From Yoonia sp. (GTDB taxonomy: Bacteria > Pseudomonadota > Alphaproteobacteria > Rhodobacterales > Rhodobacteraceae): a DNA stretch of 64,000 nucleotides. A program made the translations under genes and the position numbers. Location: assembly GCF_014859355.1 (NCBI RefSeq), contig NZ_JACUUJ010000008.1, positions 19,334 to 83,333 of the forward strand, written 5' to 3'. Shown here piece by piece: positions 8,890 through 17,554 of the stretch. The notes beneath the pieces are model-generated. The model ran no database searches. It saw nothing but the letters and a program-made list of their open reading frames with translations, and had not been told where the DNA came from. How positions within the stretch are numbered: the first letter of the stretch is position 1; each line of letters opens with the position of its first letter.

Positions 8890-9590
8890 CGCAGGCCCTG
8901 TTCAATCTGGCGCCCCAGCAGAAATTCAATCACGTCCCAGTCAAAGGGGCTGTCCACGTCCAGCCCGCGTTCGTTCGGCACAATCAAAGGGATCACGCGC
9001 CCTTCAAAAAGGCTTGCTGCGCGGCGCAGGTAATCGGGGCGCACCACATAGACCAGCCCGACATGGTCATAGACCATCGGGGCCTGCTGGCGGGCGACGA
9101 CGCCGTGCGGCAAGGGTTTGGACACATGCAGCGCGCCGGTCTCGTCGGTTTCCAACATGTTGAAATAGGGATTCTTGCGGCTTTCGCAGCAGGACATGAC
9201 CATATCGGGTTTTGCCTGTTCAAACAGGTCCAGCCCTGCGTCGATGTCCTGCGGCAGGCGCAGGGGCGATGTGCAGTCAAGGTCCAGAAACGCATCCGCC
9301 GGGCCGGTCTGTTTTTCGGTTTCTGCCAGCGCATGCTGCCAGACGTTCCATTTGGCTGCCGTATCCGTGGCCAGATGTGCGGGCCGCAGCCCGATATCAA
9401 TACAACCGCGCTTCACCGCATGGGCGTGGATGTCTGGGGAATCGGTAGACACGACCACATGATCCACACGGTCGTTGGCAAATAGCTGGTCCAGTGACCA
9501 GTCGATCAGATGCTTGCCGTGCAACATGCGGAAATTCTTGTTTGGCACGCCTTTGCTGCCCGCGCGTGCGCCGATATGCCCAATGATCAT
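8886..9590 (-). CDS. neuA: CMP-N-acetylneuraminate (nonulosonate) cytidylyltransferase
   Basis: About 234 residues; it activates a nonulosonic acid with CTP to CMP-sugar for transfer to LPS or a capsule. The N-terminal IGARAGSKGVPNKN nucleotide-binding loop and the DCTSPLR segment are diagnostic of the NeuA/KdsB superfamily, and SCCESRKNPYFNM is the NeuA-type sugar loop. The start (MIIGHIG) is chosen because it is preceded by an AGGGGA ribosome binding site, while a longer frame upstream lacks family similarity. It is transcribed in the same direction as neuB but separated from it by the antiparallel phosphatase, so it has its own promoter. Confidence 0.92.
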   Translation of the reverse strand: MIIGHIGARAGSKGVPNKNFRMLHGKHLIDWSLDQLFANDRVDHVVVSTDSPDIHAHAVKRGCIDIGLRPAHLATDTAAKWNVWQHALAETEKQTGPADAFLDLDCTSPLRLPQDIDAGLDLFEQAKPDMVMSCCESRKNPYFNMLETDETGALHVSKPLPHGVVARQQAPMVYDHVGLVYVVRPDYLRRAASLFEGRVIPLIVPNERGLDVDSPFDWDVIEFLLGRQIEQGLR

Positions 9591-9899
9591 CTTCTGTCCC
9601 CTTCGGTTGCAGGGACAATTGACTGCAACCTGCCACAGCGTCAATGGTTCTGAACCAATGGGCGGGTTTGCAAGTGTTGCGAATCGCAAAGACGCAGTGA
9701 TGGGCTGGCTGCAGTTTAGGGGTTGGTTGATGCCCTTTGGGGGATCAAACCGCCAAAGATATCGTGCCAGTCGGCGGTTTTTGGGTGGAAACGATGACCC
9801 AATGCTATTCCGTCATGCCAAGATTGCGCCTATAGTGTTTTGAAAAAGCGGGATTAAACCCATTCGTTGAAATGCTGTGTCTAAGGGGAGGCCACCGCG
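9591..9899. other. Intergenic region between neuA and ihfB
   Basis: About 309 bases without a convincing gene, holding the divergent promoters of neuA and ihfB. Visible items are the inverted repeat at 9747-9782 (listed separately), a TATAGT at 9831-9836 that could be the ihfB -10 element with a weak TTCCGT 17 bases upstream, and a strong GGGGAGG ribosome binding site about 8 bases before ihfB. Confidence 0.5.
9747..9782 (+). terminator. Terminator-like inverted repeat upstream of ihfB
   Basis: AAACCGCC at 9747-9754 pairs with GGCGGTTT at 9773-9780 across an 18-base loop and runs into five T residues on the plus strand. No plus-strand gene precedes it closely. In many alphaproteobacteria rpsA precedes ihfB, so this may be a leftover terminator from a rearranged locus; that is inference. 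Confidence 0.45.
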
Positions 9900-10181
9900 A
9901 TGATCCGTTCAGAACTTATCCAGAAGCTTGCTGACGAAAACCCGCACCTTTATCAACGCGACGTTGAGAGGATTGTGAACACGATTTTTGATGAAATCAC
10001 CGGTGCCATGGCGCGGGGCGATCGGGTTGAACTGCGCGGGTTTGGGGCTTTTTCGGTCAAGAAACGTGACGAACGTGTTGGGCGCAACCCGCGCACGGGC
10101 GAGGCTGTGCATGTTGAAGAAAAACATGTCCCGTTCTTCAAGACCGGCAAGCTGTTGCGCGATCGGTTGAATGACAACTAA
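9900..10181 (+). CDS. ihfB: Integration host factor subunit beta
   Basis: A 93-residue nucleoid protein that pairs with IHF-alpha to bend DNA at specific sites. The whole HU/IHF fold is present: N-terminal helices with [14 protein letters not shown], then [14 protein letters not shown], and the DNA-binding arm [10 protein letters not shown] with the Pro that intercalates between bases. SIHF-type spacing and length match the family. It has a strong GGGGAGG ribosome binding site and starts the run ihfB-lapA-trpF-trpB, an arrangement known in Rhodobacterales. Confidence 0.95.
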   Translation: MIRSELIQKLADENPHLYQRDVERIVNTIFDEITGAMARGDRVELRGFGAFSVKKRDERVGRNPRTGEAVHVEEKHVPFFKTGKLLRDRLNDN

Positions 10182-10190
10182 GGACCAAAG

Positions 10191-10544
10191 ATGAAAACTA
10201 TCCGTTACGCATTCTGGGCAATCGTCGGTCTGTGCCTGATATTGGTTGGTTTGGCGAACCGTGGCGTTGTCACGGTGCGGGCGCTGCCGTCGTCACTTGC
10301 TGAATTGTTTGGCGTGTCGCCGGATATTGCACTGCCTCTGTTTGTTGTGATCATGCTGGGGGTAGGTGCGGGGCTGTTGATCGGATTTGTGTGGGAATGG
10401 CTGCGCGAACACCGCCAGCGAGCAGAGGCGCGCGCGCAGGCCCGCGAACTTGCCGCGCTGCGTCAAGAGGTTGCGCAATTGCGCGGTGCAGCCGCAAAAA
10501 CCAAGGGTGACGATGTTCTGGCGCTGCTGGACAAAGCCAGCTGA
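10191..10544 (+). CDS. LapA family inner-membrane protein (DUF1049)
   Basis: A 117-residue membrane protein with two hydrophobic segments at about residues 5-25 and 45-70, followed by a cytoplasmic coiled coil (about 75-105, rich in Arg, Ala and Glu). This is the LapA domain layout; E. coli LapA is linked to LPS assembly control together with LapB. It begins 9 bases after ihfB, and its stop overlaps the trpF start (ATGATG junction at 10542-10546), so all are likely co-transcribed. Confidence 0.82.
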   Translation: MKTIRYAFWAIVGLCLILVGLANRGVVTVRALPSSLAELFGVSPDIALPLFVVIMLGVGAGLLIGFVWEWLREHRQRAEARAQARELAALRQEVAQLRGAAAKTKGDDVLALLDKAS

Positions 10545-11194
10545 TGCCAGCTGATGTGCGGGTAAAGATTTGTGGCCTGCGGGACGTTGCCCTGATGCAG
10601 GCGGCGGTGGATGCGGGCGCATCCTATGTCGGGCTGGTATTTTTCCCAAAATCCCCGCGCCATGTGTCCCTTGCGAAAGCTGCAAAAGTGGCCCAAATGG
10701 TGCCGCCGGGTATCGCCAAGGTCGCGCTGGTCGTGGATGCGGACGATGCGCAGCTTGATGCGATCATGGATGTTGTCCCGTTGGATATGCTGCAGTTGCA
10801 CGGCAAGGAAACACCTGATCGGGTCACGAATATCCGGGCGCGGTATGGTTTGCCTGTGATGAAGGCGGTGGGCGTGGCTGATGCCGCCGATCTGACCGCG
10901 ATCGACAGTTACGCCAAAGTCGCCGATCAGTTGTTGATCGATGCCAAACCGCCCCGCAACGCTGATTTGCCTGGCGGAAACGGCTTATCCTTTGACTGGC
11001 GGCTGATCGCGGGCCGGCGCTGGCCTGTGCCGTGGATGTTGGCGGGCGGGCTGACGGCGGACAACGTGGCCGAAGCCATTCGTCTGACAGGGGCACGGCA
11101 GGTCGATGTTTCATCGGGCGTGGAAAGCGCGCCGGGGGTCAAAGATACCGATCGGATCGCGGCCTTCTGCAAGGCGGCGCTTGCGGCCAAATAA
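10544..11194 (+). CDS. trpF: Phosphoribosylanthranilate isomerase
   Basis: A 216-residue TIM-barrel enzyme of tryptophan synthesis that converts phosphoribosylanthranilate to CdRP by an Amadori rearrangement. VKICGLRD at about 7-14 contains the catalytic Cys10. [11 protein letters not shown] and QLHGKE are typical barrel strands, LLIDAKPP carries the general acid Asp, and GGLTADNV together with [12 protein letters not shown] forms the phosphate-binding site. It is translationally coupled to the LapA gene and lies 82 bases before trpB. Confidence 0.95.
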   Translation: MPADVRVKICGLRDVALMQAAVDAGASYVGLVFFPKSPRHVSLAKAAKVAQMVPPGIAKVALVVDADDAQLDAIMDVVPLDMLQLHGKETPDRVTNIRARYGLPVMKAVGVADAADLTAIDSYAKVADQLLIDAKPPRNADLPGGNGLSFDWRLIAGRRWPVPWMLAGGLTADNVAEAIRLTGARQVDVSSGVESAPGVKDTDRIAAFCKAALAAK

Positions 11195-11276
11195 CCGCAG
11201 CCATTCGCGGCTTTGGTCGCTTTACCATCGGGCCGCAGGGCGATAATGCTGGTAGCCGAAAAACAAGAGGTGTCCC

Positions 11277-12503
11277 ATGGCCAACGATCTTTTCAACAGC
11301 TTCATGACAGGCCCCGATGAAAAGGGACGGTTTGGCAATTTTGGTGGGCGGTTCGTGTCCGAAACCCTGATGCCGCTGATCCTTGAGCTGGAAGAGCAAT
11401 ACGAACACGCCAAGACGGATGAAACATTCTGGGCGGAAATGCATCACCTGTGGACACATTACGTTGGCCGCCCCAGCCCGCTGTATCATGCAGAGCGTCT
11501 GACGGAACATCTGGGCGGTGCCAAGATTTACATGAAGCGTGACGAACTGAACCACACCGGCGCGCACAAGATCAACAATGTGCTGGGTCAGATCATTCTG
11601 GCCCGCCGCATGGGCAAAACCCGGATCATTGCCGAAACCGGTGCAGGCCAGCATGGGGTGGCGACGGCGACGGTCTGTGCCAAATTCGGGCTGAAATGCG
11701 TGGTTTATATGGGCGCGCATGACGTGGAACGCCAAGCCCCCAACGTGTTCCGCATGAAACTGCTGGGCGCAGAGGTGGTGCCGGTGACATCCGGTCGCGG
11801 CACGCTGAAGGACGCGATGAACGACGCGCTGCGCGATTGGGTGACGAACGTGCGCGATACTTTTTATTGCATCGGCACGGTGGCCGGTCCGCACCCCTAT
11901 CCTGCCATGGTGCGGGATTTTCAGGCGATCATCGGGCAGGAAACCAAGACCCAGATGCAAGAGGCCGAAGGCCGTCTGCCCGATACGCTGATCGCCGCAA
12001 TCGGCGGCGGGTCGAATGCGATGGGGCTGTTTTATCCGTTCCTTGACGACAAAGACGTCAACATCATCGGGGTAGAGGCGGGCGGCAAGGGCGTGAATGC
12101 CAAGATGGAACATTGCGCGTCGCTGACCGGCGGGCGGCCCGGCGTGCTGCACGGCAACCGCACCTATCTGTTGCAGGATGACGACGGCCAAATTCTGGAA
12201 GGGTTTTCCATCTCGGCAGGGCTTGATTACCCCGGGATCGGGCCGGAACACGCGTGGCTGCATGACATCGGGCGCGCGCAATATGTTGCCATCACCGATG
12301 TGGAGGCGCTGGAGGCGTTTCAGCTGTGCTGTGCACTGGAAGGGATTATTCCTGCTTTGGAACCGTCACACGCGCTGGCACATGTGATGAAAATTGCGCC
12401 AGAATTGCCCAGCGACCACCTGTTGGTGATGAATATGTGTGGCCGCGGGGACAAGGATATCTTTACCGTCGCCAAGCACCTTGGCTTTGACATGACAATC
12501 TGA
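11277..12503 (+). CDS. trpB: Tryptophan synthase beta chain
   Basis: A 408-residue pyridoxal-phosphate enzyme that joins indole to serine, working with TrpA, which is encoded about 5 kb downstream on the other strand. HTGAHKINN at about 93-101 holds the PLP lysine (Lys98). ETGAGQHG and the phosphate-binding GGGSNAMG loop are present, and [12 protein letters not shown] at the N-terminus matches TrpB1. The last gene of the ihfB-lapA-trpF-trpB run; a possible terminator follows at 12540. Confidence 0.97.
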   Translation: MANDLFNSFMTGPDEKGRFGNFGGRFVSETLMPLILELEEQYEHAKTDETFWAEMHHLWTHYVGRPSPLYHAERLTEHLGGAKIYMKRDELNHTGAHKINNVLGQIILARRMGKTRIIAETGAGQHGVATATVCAKFGLKCVVYMGAHDVERQAPNVFRMKLLGAEVVPVTSGRGTLKDAMNDALRDWVTNVRDTFYCIGTVAGPHPYPAMVRDFQAIIGQETKTQMQEAEGRLPDTLIAAIGGGSNAMGLFYPFLDDKDVNIIGVEAGGKGVNAKMEHCASLTGGRPGVLHGNRTYLLQDDDGQILEGFSISAGLDYPGIGPEHAWLHDIGRAQYVAITDVEALEAFQLCCALEGIIPALEPSHALAHVMKIAPELPSDHLLVMNMCGRGDKDIFTVAKHLGFDMTI

Positions 12504-12539
12504 AGAATGGGCAAACCCCTTGGGTTTTCCTAACCAAGA

Positions 12540-12568
12540 CAAAGGCCCGCATGTTTGCGGATCCTTTG
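12540..12568 (+). terminator. Possible terminator after trpB
   Basis: CAAAGG at 12540-12545 pairs with CCTTTG at 12563-12568, and inside it CCGCA pairs with TGCGG, giving a long hairpin 37 bases after the trpB stop. There is no clear T-run after it, so the call is tentative. Confidence 0.45.
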
Positions 12569-12617
12569 CGTTGCTGATGTTCTGCGCGTGTGTCTGATCT
12601 TGCGGGGGGGGGCAGTG

Positions 12618-12998
12618 TCAGCCATCCAGCGGCAGGGCGTTTTCGCGCAGCACATCAATAGACACAACATCAAGCGCACGCACATGGGTGGCATGCAAGT
12701 TCACCTTGGGCGCGCAGCCTTCTTCATGCGCTTGCAGGAAACGCCCGGCGCAAAGGCACCAGCCGTCACCTGCCTTCAACCCCGGAAAGCCGAATTCGGG
12801 GCGCGGCGTGCTCAGGTCATTGCCAACGTATTTGGAAAACGCCAGAAATTCATCCGTCATCACCGCGCAGACCGTGTGGCTGCCGGTGTCGGCGGCACAG
12901 GTGTCACAGGCACCGTTGCGGAAAAATCCGGTCATGGGGGCCGTGGAACAGGTTGCCAAGGTGCTGCCAAGGACGTTGAAGGACGGGTCTTTTTCCAT
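12618..12998 (-). CDS. DUF2237 family protein
   Basis: A 126-residue protein of a widespread but uncharacterised family. The conserved features are all present: NVLGSTLATCST, PMTGFFRNG, a Cys pair in GACDTC, GSHTVCAVMTDEFL, GNDLSTPRPEFGFPGL and GDGWCLCA. The many conserved Cys residues suggest metal or redox chemistry, but the function is not known. The start MEKDPSF is preferred over an ATG 9 codons upstream because it begins at the usual family N-terminus. It faces trpB tail to tail. Confidence 0.85.
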   Translation of the reverse strand: MEKDPSFNVLGSTLATCSTAPMTGFFRNGACDTCAADTGSHTVCAVMTDEFLAFSKYVGNDLSTPRPEFGFPGLKAGDGWCLCAGRFLQAHEEGCAPKVNLHATHVRALDVVSIDVLRENALPLDG

Positions 12999-13082
12999 TG
13001 TTTCAGTCTTTCTGCGTTGCGGCAACGTCGATCAAAGTTAAACTAGCGCTGACGCCTGTTATTGACACGCCTTTTTTCCTTG

Positions 13083-13757
13083 TTATCGAAATCGGTCGAT
13101 TAGCTTTTGCATCGGGTTGCGGTTATCTTCAGGCGGTTGCGGCAAGGTCGTTGGGGGTGCCGGTTTTGCCGCTGTTGTAGATGACCTTGGCGGCGCGACC
13201 CGCAGTGCGATGGCATTGAGGAACTTTGGCCCGTCGCCTGCGACCATATGCGCGATCCCGTCGCTGATGCCGCGCATTTCATCGTCCAGCCAATCCTGAT
13301 CCGCCTTGGCAAAATCACGCAAGACATATCCCGCCACCGCATCCTTGTGACCGGGGTGGCCAACACCCAGCCGCACCCTGTCATAATCTGGCCCGATATG
13401 CCCATGGATGGACCGCAAACCATTATGGCCCGCATGGCCACCGCCAGATTTCAGGCGCACCTTGCCAGGGGCCAGATCAATTTCATCGTGAAAAACGATC
13501 ACATCCGCAGGCGCCAGTTTGAGATAGCGCATCGCGTCGCCAACAGCTTGCCCGGACAAGTTCATGAAGGTCTCAGGCTTCAACAGAAACACCTTGTCAG
13601 AGCCGAATTTGCCTTCGGCGATTTGCCCCTGAAACTTGGCCCGCCACGGGCTAAACCCGTGGTCTGCCGCGATCTGGTCAACGGCCATAAAGCCGATGTT
13701 GTGTCGGTTCTGCGCATATTTTGCGCCGGGATTCCCAAGGCCTACGATCAGTTTCAT
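13083..13757 (-). CDS. pth: Peptidyl-tRNA hydrolase
   Basis: A 224-residue enzyme that frees tRNA from peptidyl-tRNAs dropped by ribosomes. The N-terminus IVGLGNPGAKYAQNRHNIGF contains the catalytic His19 and the conserved Asn9. FLLKPETFMNLSG, VIFHDEIDL (active-site Asp) and SGGGHAGHNGLRSI are family motifs. A Pro/Ala-rich extension of about 40 residues follows the core and ends in a basic tail. It lies downstream of rplY on the same strand, as is common, but a strong terminator stands between the two. Confidence 0.96.
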   Translation of the reverse strand: MKLIVGLGNPGAKYAQNRHNIGFMAVDQIAADHGFSPWRAKFQGQIAEGKFGSDKVFLLKPETFMNLSGQAVGDAMRYLKLAPADVIVFHDEIDLAPGKVRLKSGGGHAGHNGLRSIHGHIGPDYDRVRLGVGHPGHKDAVAGYVLRDFAKADQDWLDDEMRGISDGIAHMVAGDGPKFLNAIALRVAPPRSSTTAAKPAPPTTLPQPPEDNRNPMQKLIDRFR

Positions 13758-13832
13758 GCGATCAAACTAGCGGATGCGGCTGCGCGGTGCCAGTGGGCAG
13801 TTGCAGTTGACACTGTGCAATCCTGTTTTGCC

Positions 13833-13861
13833 AAAAAAAGGGCACCCCGCGTGGGATGCCC
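13833..13861 (-). terminator. Rho-independent terminator after rplY
   Basis: On the minus strand GGGCATCCC pairs with GGGGTGCCC across a short ACGC loop (13840-13861) and is followed by seven T residues (13833-13839). It lies about 46 bases past the rplY stop and should limit read-through into pth. Confidence 0.85.
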
Positions 13862-13907
13862 TGATCGTGCCGCCTGCCGCTGTATGTTCAGCGCCGTCAG
13901 CGGTTGA

Positions 13908-14528
13908 TTATGCTTCTTCGTCTTCTTCCGTCTCTTCGTCGCCGTCGCCAGCCAGAACTGCGCGCGGTGCAGAAATGTTGGCGATGACGAAATCACGGTC
14001 GATGACCGATTTTGCGCCTTCTGGCAAAGTCACGTCACTGATGTGAATGACGTCGCCCATTTGATGGCCTGCCAGATCGACAGTGATGTGATCAGGGATT
14101 TCACCCGCCAGCACTTCAAGTTCGACTTCGTTACGCACAACCGTCAGCACGCCACCTTTTTTGATGCCGGGGCAGGTATCGGTATTGTCGAATTGCACGG
14201 GGATGAACAGCTTGACACGGCTGGTCCGCTTCAGGCGCATCAGGTCGATATGCGTTGGCAAGTCTTTCACCACGTCACGCTGCACGCCACGGCAAATCAC
14301 GCGCACATCGTCCTGGCCTTCAACCTTTAGGTTGAACAGCGTTGACATAAAGCGGCCCTTACGCAGTGTGGTCAGCAAGTAGTTGAAAGGGATGGTAATC
14401 GCGAGAGGGTCAACCCCACCGCCATAAACCACGCCAGGTACGTCGCCGTTACGGCGAGCTTGACGGGCGGCCCCCTTGCCTGTCCCCGTCCGTACCGTGG
14501 CGACCAGATCAGGGATCTTATCAGCCAT
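13908..14528 (-). CDS. rplY: 50S ribosomal protein L25 (Ctc/TL5 form)
   Basis: A 206-residue long-form L25 that binds 5S rRNA. The N-terminal L25 domain starts [18 protein letters not shown] and includes VPGVVYGGG. The C-terminal TL5/Ctc beta domain includes [16 protein letters not shown]. The tail is highly acidic ([12 protein letters not shown]). A GAAGGA ribosome binding site precedes the start. The MFS transporter gene is divergent from it. Confidence 0.95.
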   Translation of the reverse strand: MADKIPDLVATVRTGTGKGAARQARRNGDVPGVVYGGGVDPLAITIPFNYLLTTLRKGRFMSTLFNLKVEGQDDVRVICRGVQRDVVKDLPTHIDLMRLKRTSRVKLFIPVQFDNTDTCPGIKKGGVLTVVRNEVELEVLAGEIPDHITVDLAGHQMGDVIHISDVTLPEGAKSVIDRDFVIANISAPRAVLAGDGDEETEEDEEA

Positions 14529-14714
14529 AGTCGTATTCCTTCATGTAGGGGCACGCCTCCAAGGGTGTTCGCGCCCGGTGAAGCCGTGCCTATAGGGGGG
14601 TTTTGCGCATTTGGAAAGAGGGTCTGGCACGTGTTGCGCATTTTTCGGTCCAATCAGCAGCTTGAAACCAGTTGTGACTTGCAGTGGTCTGATTTCGCTG
14701 TCAGTCGGGTTGCC

Positions 14715-15875
14715 ATGTCTATTATTCATGCCCTGATCCTGTCCCGTCGTCCTGCGGCTGCCTTTGTTGTGATTGGCCTGTTTTGGGGGTGCTTTGCGGC
14801 CCATGTGCCGGTGATCAAGGCTCAGCTTGGCGCGTCGGATGCGTTGTTTGGCACCGTGTTGCTGGGGTCGGCGTTTGGTCTGGTGTCAGCTATGTGGTTG
14901 GCCCCGCGCGCGGATCGGTTGTTGCAGGGGCGCGGGATGCAGGTTGGCGTCGTGCTGCTGGCGTTTGCATGGATGTTTCCGGCGCATATTTCGCTGCCCT
15001 TGGCCTTTGCTGTGTCGATGGCATTTGTTGGTCTGGCCTCTGGCCTGCTTGATGTGGTGATGAACGCCCGCGTCAGCGAATTGGAAGCGCAGCACAACCA
15101 GCCCTTGATGAATGCCAATCATGCGATGTTTTCCGTGGCCTATGCGGTTGCGGCCCTGACTGTCGGCGCCACCCGCGAGGCCGGTATCGCGCCTGCGCTG
15201 GTTTTTGCCGGTTTCGGTCTGGTCTGTCTTTTGCTGGTGCCGTTCATGCGGATGGATGTCACCGTTGTCGCGGCAGAGGATGGGTATACCGGGCGCTATC
15301 CGGTCTGGCCGATCCTGCTGTGTGGGTCCATCGTGCTGATCGCCTTCATGTCCGAAGCCACGGTCGAGGCATGGTCGGCCCTGCATGTGGAACGCACCCT
15401 TGGCGGTGGTGCGGTCGAAGGTGCGATGGGGCCTGCGATGTTGGGCTTTACCATGGCGGTGGGGCGGTTTTCCGGTCAGGTGATCGTGTCCCGCATGGAC
15501 GAGGCGCGCGTGGTCATTATCGCGTCGCTTGTCTCGGCGCTGGGGGCCACCATTGTGGCGGTGGCACCGACACCGTCGGTGGCCTATCTGGGCTTTGCCA
15601 TTCTTGGGCTGGGCATTTCCGTGATCGGCCCGATGGGGCTGGCGCTGGTAGGAAAGCTGGTAGTGCCGCACCTGCGGACCGAGGCGATCAGCCGGACCGC
15701 TGTCATGGGGTTTTCGGGGTTCTTCTTGGCGCCTGTGCTGATGGGGCTGGTGTCGCAGATCATGGGGCTGCGCGTGGCCTTTGCTGGCGTGGCGCTGATC
15801 CTGATTGTGCTGATTCCGCTGGCGGTGCTGGTGCGGCGGCAGCCGCACAACGGCGCAAAGACCGCTGCGATCTAA
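14715..15875 (+). CDS. MFS transporter (YbjJ/fucose-permease-like)
   Basis: About 386 residues with roughly twelve hydrophobic segments, starting at MSIIHALILSRRPAA. GLFWGCFAAHVPVIKAQLG in the first helix and LLDVVMNARVSELE are typical of the YbjJ-like group of the major facilitator superfamily. A longer open frame begins upstream within the rplY leader, but it lacks similarity and would run through the divergent promoter, so the ATG at 14715 is chosen. Substrate unknown. A bidirectional terminator follows. Confidence 0.85.
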   Translation: MSIIHALILSRRPAAAFVVIGLFWGCFAAHVPVIKAQLGASDALFGTVLLGSAFGLVSAMWLAPRADRLLQGRGMQVGVVLLAFAWMFPAHISLPLAFAVSMAFVGLASGLLDVVMNARVSELEAQHNQPLMNANHAMFSVAYAVAALTVGATREAGIAPALVFAGFGLVCLLLVPFMRMDVTVVAAEDGYTGRYPVWPILLCGSIVLIAFMSEATVEAWSALHVERTLGGGAVEGAMGPAMLGFTMAVGRFSGQVIVSRMDEARVVIIASLVSALGATIVAVAPTPSVAYLGFAILGLGISVIGPMGLALVGKLVVPHLRTEAISRTAVMGFSGFFLAPVLMGLVSQIMGLRVAFAGVALILIVLIPLAVLVRRQPHNGAKTAAI

Positions 15876-15886
15876 ATTACCGCAAT

Positions 15887-15919
15887 GCAAAAGGGCAGCA
15901 TGATGCGCCGCCCTTTTGC
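15887..15919. terminator. Bidirectional terminator between convergent genes
   Basis: GCAAAAGGGC at 15887-15896 is a perfect inverted complement of GCCCTTTTGC at 15910-15919, with a 13-base loop. The A/T-rich outer stem gives a T-tract on either strand. It sits between the MFS gene (ending 15875) and the convergent small gene (ending 15940). Confidence 0.75.
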
Positions 15920-15939
15920 GGAATGTTGTCGCGGCAGTC

Positions 15940-16173
15940 CTATTGTGGAATAATGGTTGGTTCGCTATTGCTGCTACCCGATGCTGCGATCAGCAAAAGG
16001 GCAAGAATGCCCAGCACCACGAACGTCGGGTCAACAGAGCTGCCGGCAGGTTCAAAGGTATCCACGACAACCGGGGGTGTTTCGATGATTTCGGGCGACA
16101 GGCCGCCGGCATTGGCAGATAAGGTTGAAATGGCCAGGGCTGCAGCGGCCGTCATATGAATACTAAATCGCAA
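15940..16173 (-). CDS. Small secreted or membrane-anchored protein, unknown function
   Basis: A 77-residue protein. Residues 1-22 form a signal peptide ending ANA-GG, followed by a Pro/Val-rich stretch (IIETPPVVVDTFEP) and a hydrophobic segment FVVLGILALLLIAA before a short Ser/Asn tail. I recall similar short signal-peptide proteins with a PPVV block and a C-terminal hydrophobic helix in Rhodobacteraceae, but I cannot name a family. Support for its reality comes from the terminator placed right after its stop and from the clean signal peptide. A TTGACC at 16253-16258 on the minus strand could be its -35 element. Confidence 0.65.
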   Translation of the reverse strand: MRFSIHMTAAAALAISTLSANAGGLSPEIIETPPVVVDTFEPAGSSVDPTFVVLGILALLLIAASGSSNSEPTIIPQ

Positions 16174-16324
16174 GGCTGTTTCCTTTTCAATAAGTTATTG
16201 TGCGCACAGGATCCGGCGCGCACGGCCAAATTTTTTACAGAGGCCAGCCTCTGGTCAACTATTTTTTAACAAAATTGCCGAAACGAGGACCGAAGCGGCA
16301 AAGTTTGTGATGCAATGTGTGATT

Positions 16325-17488
16325 TCAGACCCAGTTCCCCTCAAAATCTGCCGGCACCAGCAGAATGTCACGATCCAGCGTCGTGATGTCACGCCGCCCG
16401 CAGAGCGCCATGGTTGTGTCCAATTCCTTGTGGATCACCTCTAACGCTTTGGTGACGCCTTTTTCGCCCATCGCACCCAGCCCGTTAACATAGGCCCGCC
16501 CGATATAGGTGCCCTTGGCCCCCATCGCGAGCGCCTTAAGCACATCCTGCCCTGACCGGATTCCGCTGTCGAAATGCACCTCAACCTTGTCGCCGACCGC
16601 ATCCAGAATGGCAGGCAAGGCGCGAATGGACGACAGGGCGCCATCCAGCTGCCGACCGCCGTGGTTTGACACGATGATCGCATCGGCCCCAAGCGCGGCA
16701 GCTTTGCGGGCATCGTCCGCGTCCAGTATCCCCTTGAGGATCACCTTGCCGCCCCACATTTTCATCAATTGCGCCACACGGTCCCAGTCCAGTGCGTGAT
16801 CGAATGCCTCGGCGGTCCAGGACGACAGCGATGAAGGGTCCGACACCCCCTTGGCGTGGCCCACGATATTGCCAAAGAAACGGCGTTTGGTTTGCAGCAT
16901 TTCAATGCCCCAGGGCCATTTAGTCGCCAGATCGGCCATGCTGGCAATGGTGAATTTTGGCGGCGCGGACAGGCCGTTTTTCAGATCCTTGTGGCGCTGG
17001 CCCAGGATTTGCAGATCAAGTGTAATCACAATGGCCGAACAGCCCGCCGCGCGCGCGCGATCGAACAGGCGCTGCATGAAATCATCATCTTTCAGCGTGT
17101 AGACCTGAAACCAGAACGGTTTACTGGTGTTCTCGGCGACGTCTTCGATCGAACAGATCGACATGGTGGACAGTGTAAAAGGCACACCGAATTTTTCAGC
17201 CGCTTTCGCCGCCTTGATTTCCCCATCGGCACATTGCATCCCCGTCAGTCCGACAGGGGCCAGCGCCACGGGCATCGCCACATCCTGCCCGATCATCCGG
17301 CTTTTGGTGGTGCGGTTGGTCATATCGACCGCGATACGCTGGCGCAGGCGGATCTTGTCGAAATCGGATGTGTTTTCGCGAAAGGTCTGTTCGGTCCAAC
17401 TTCCGCTTTCGGCGTAGTCATAAAACATCCGTGGCGTGCGGCGTTTGTGCAGACGTTTGAGGTCTGCAATGGTGGTAATAACAGTCAT
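16325..17488 (-). CDS. lldD: FMN-dependent L-lactate dehydrogenase (2-hydroxy acid oxidase family)
   Basis: A 387-residue flavoenzyme of the glycolate oxidase family, which oxidises L-lactate to pyruvate and passes electrons to the quinone pool. The N-terminus RTPRMFYDYAESGSW and LAPVGLTGM are FMN-site segments. FWFQVY and the TLDLQILGQRHKDLKNG loop follow. SNHGGRQLDG at about 274-283 contains the catalytic His276 and a substrate-binding Arg, and DSGIRSGQDV binds the FMN phosphate. It lies 66 bases downstream of trpA on the same strand. Another 2-hydroxy acid is possible. Confidence 0.9.
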   Translation of the reverse strand: MTVITTIADLKRLHKRRTPRMFYDYAESGSWTEQTFRENTSDFDKIRLRQRIAVDMTNRTTKSRMIGQDVAMPVALAPVGLTGMQCADGEIKAAKAAEKFGVPFTLSTMSICSIEDVAENTSKPFWFQVYTLKDDDFMQRLFDRARAAGCSAIVITLDLQILGQRHKDLKNGLSAPPKFTIASMADLATKWPWGIEMLQTKRRFFGNIVGHAKGVSDPSSLSSWTAEAFDHALDWDRVAQLMKMWGGKVILKGILDADDARKAAALGADAIIVSNHGGRQLDGALSSIRALPAILDAVGDKVEVHFDSGIRSGQDVLKALAMGAKGTYIGRAYVNGLGAMGEKGVTKALEVIHKELDTTMALCGRRDITTLDRDILLVPADFEGNWV

Positions 17489-17554
17489 GGTGTGGCCTTG
17501 TGAAATTGGTCATGAAACATTACCGATTTCACAGGGCAAATCAAGGCGCGACGG

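Noticed and set aside
11139..12281. Long open frame on the minus strand inside trpB
   Set aside because: It is a by-product of GC-rich codon use on the opposite strand; the protein is rich in His, Arg and Gln, lacks any motif, and trpB is unmistakable.
14886..15890. 334-residue minus-strand frame inside the MFS gene
   Set aside because: Composition (His/Gln/Arg-rich, no hydrophobic core) is that of an antisense frame, and it also crosses the terminator.
16201..16260. Inverted repeats before the small secreted gene as a terminator
   Set aside because: The short GC arms lack a T-run in the direction of any gene ending there; a promoter is as likely.
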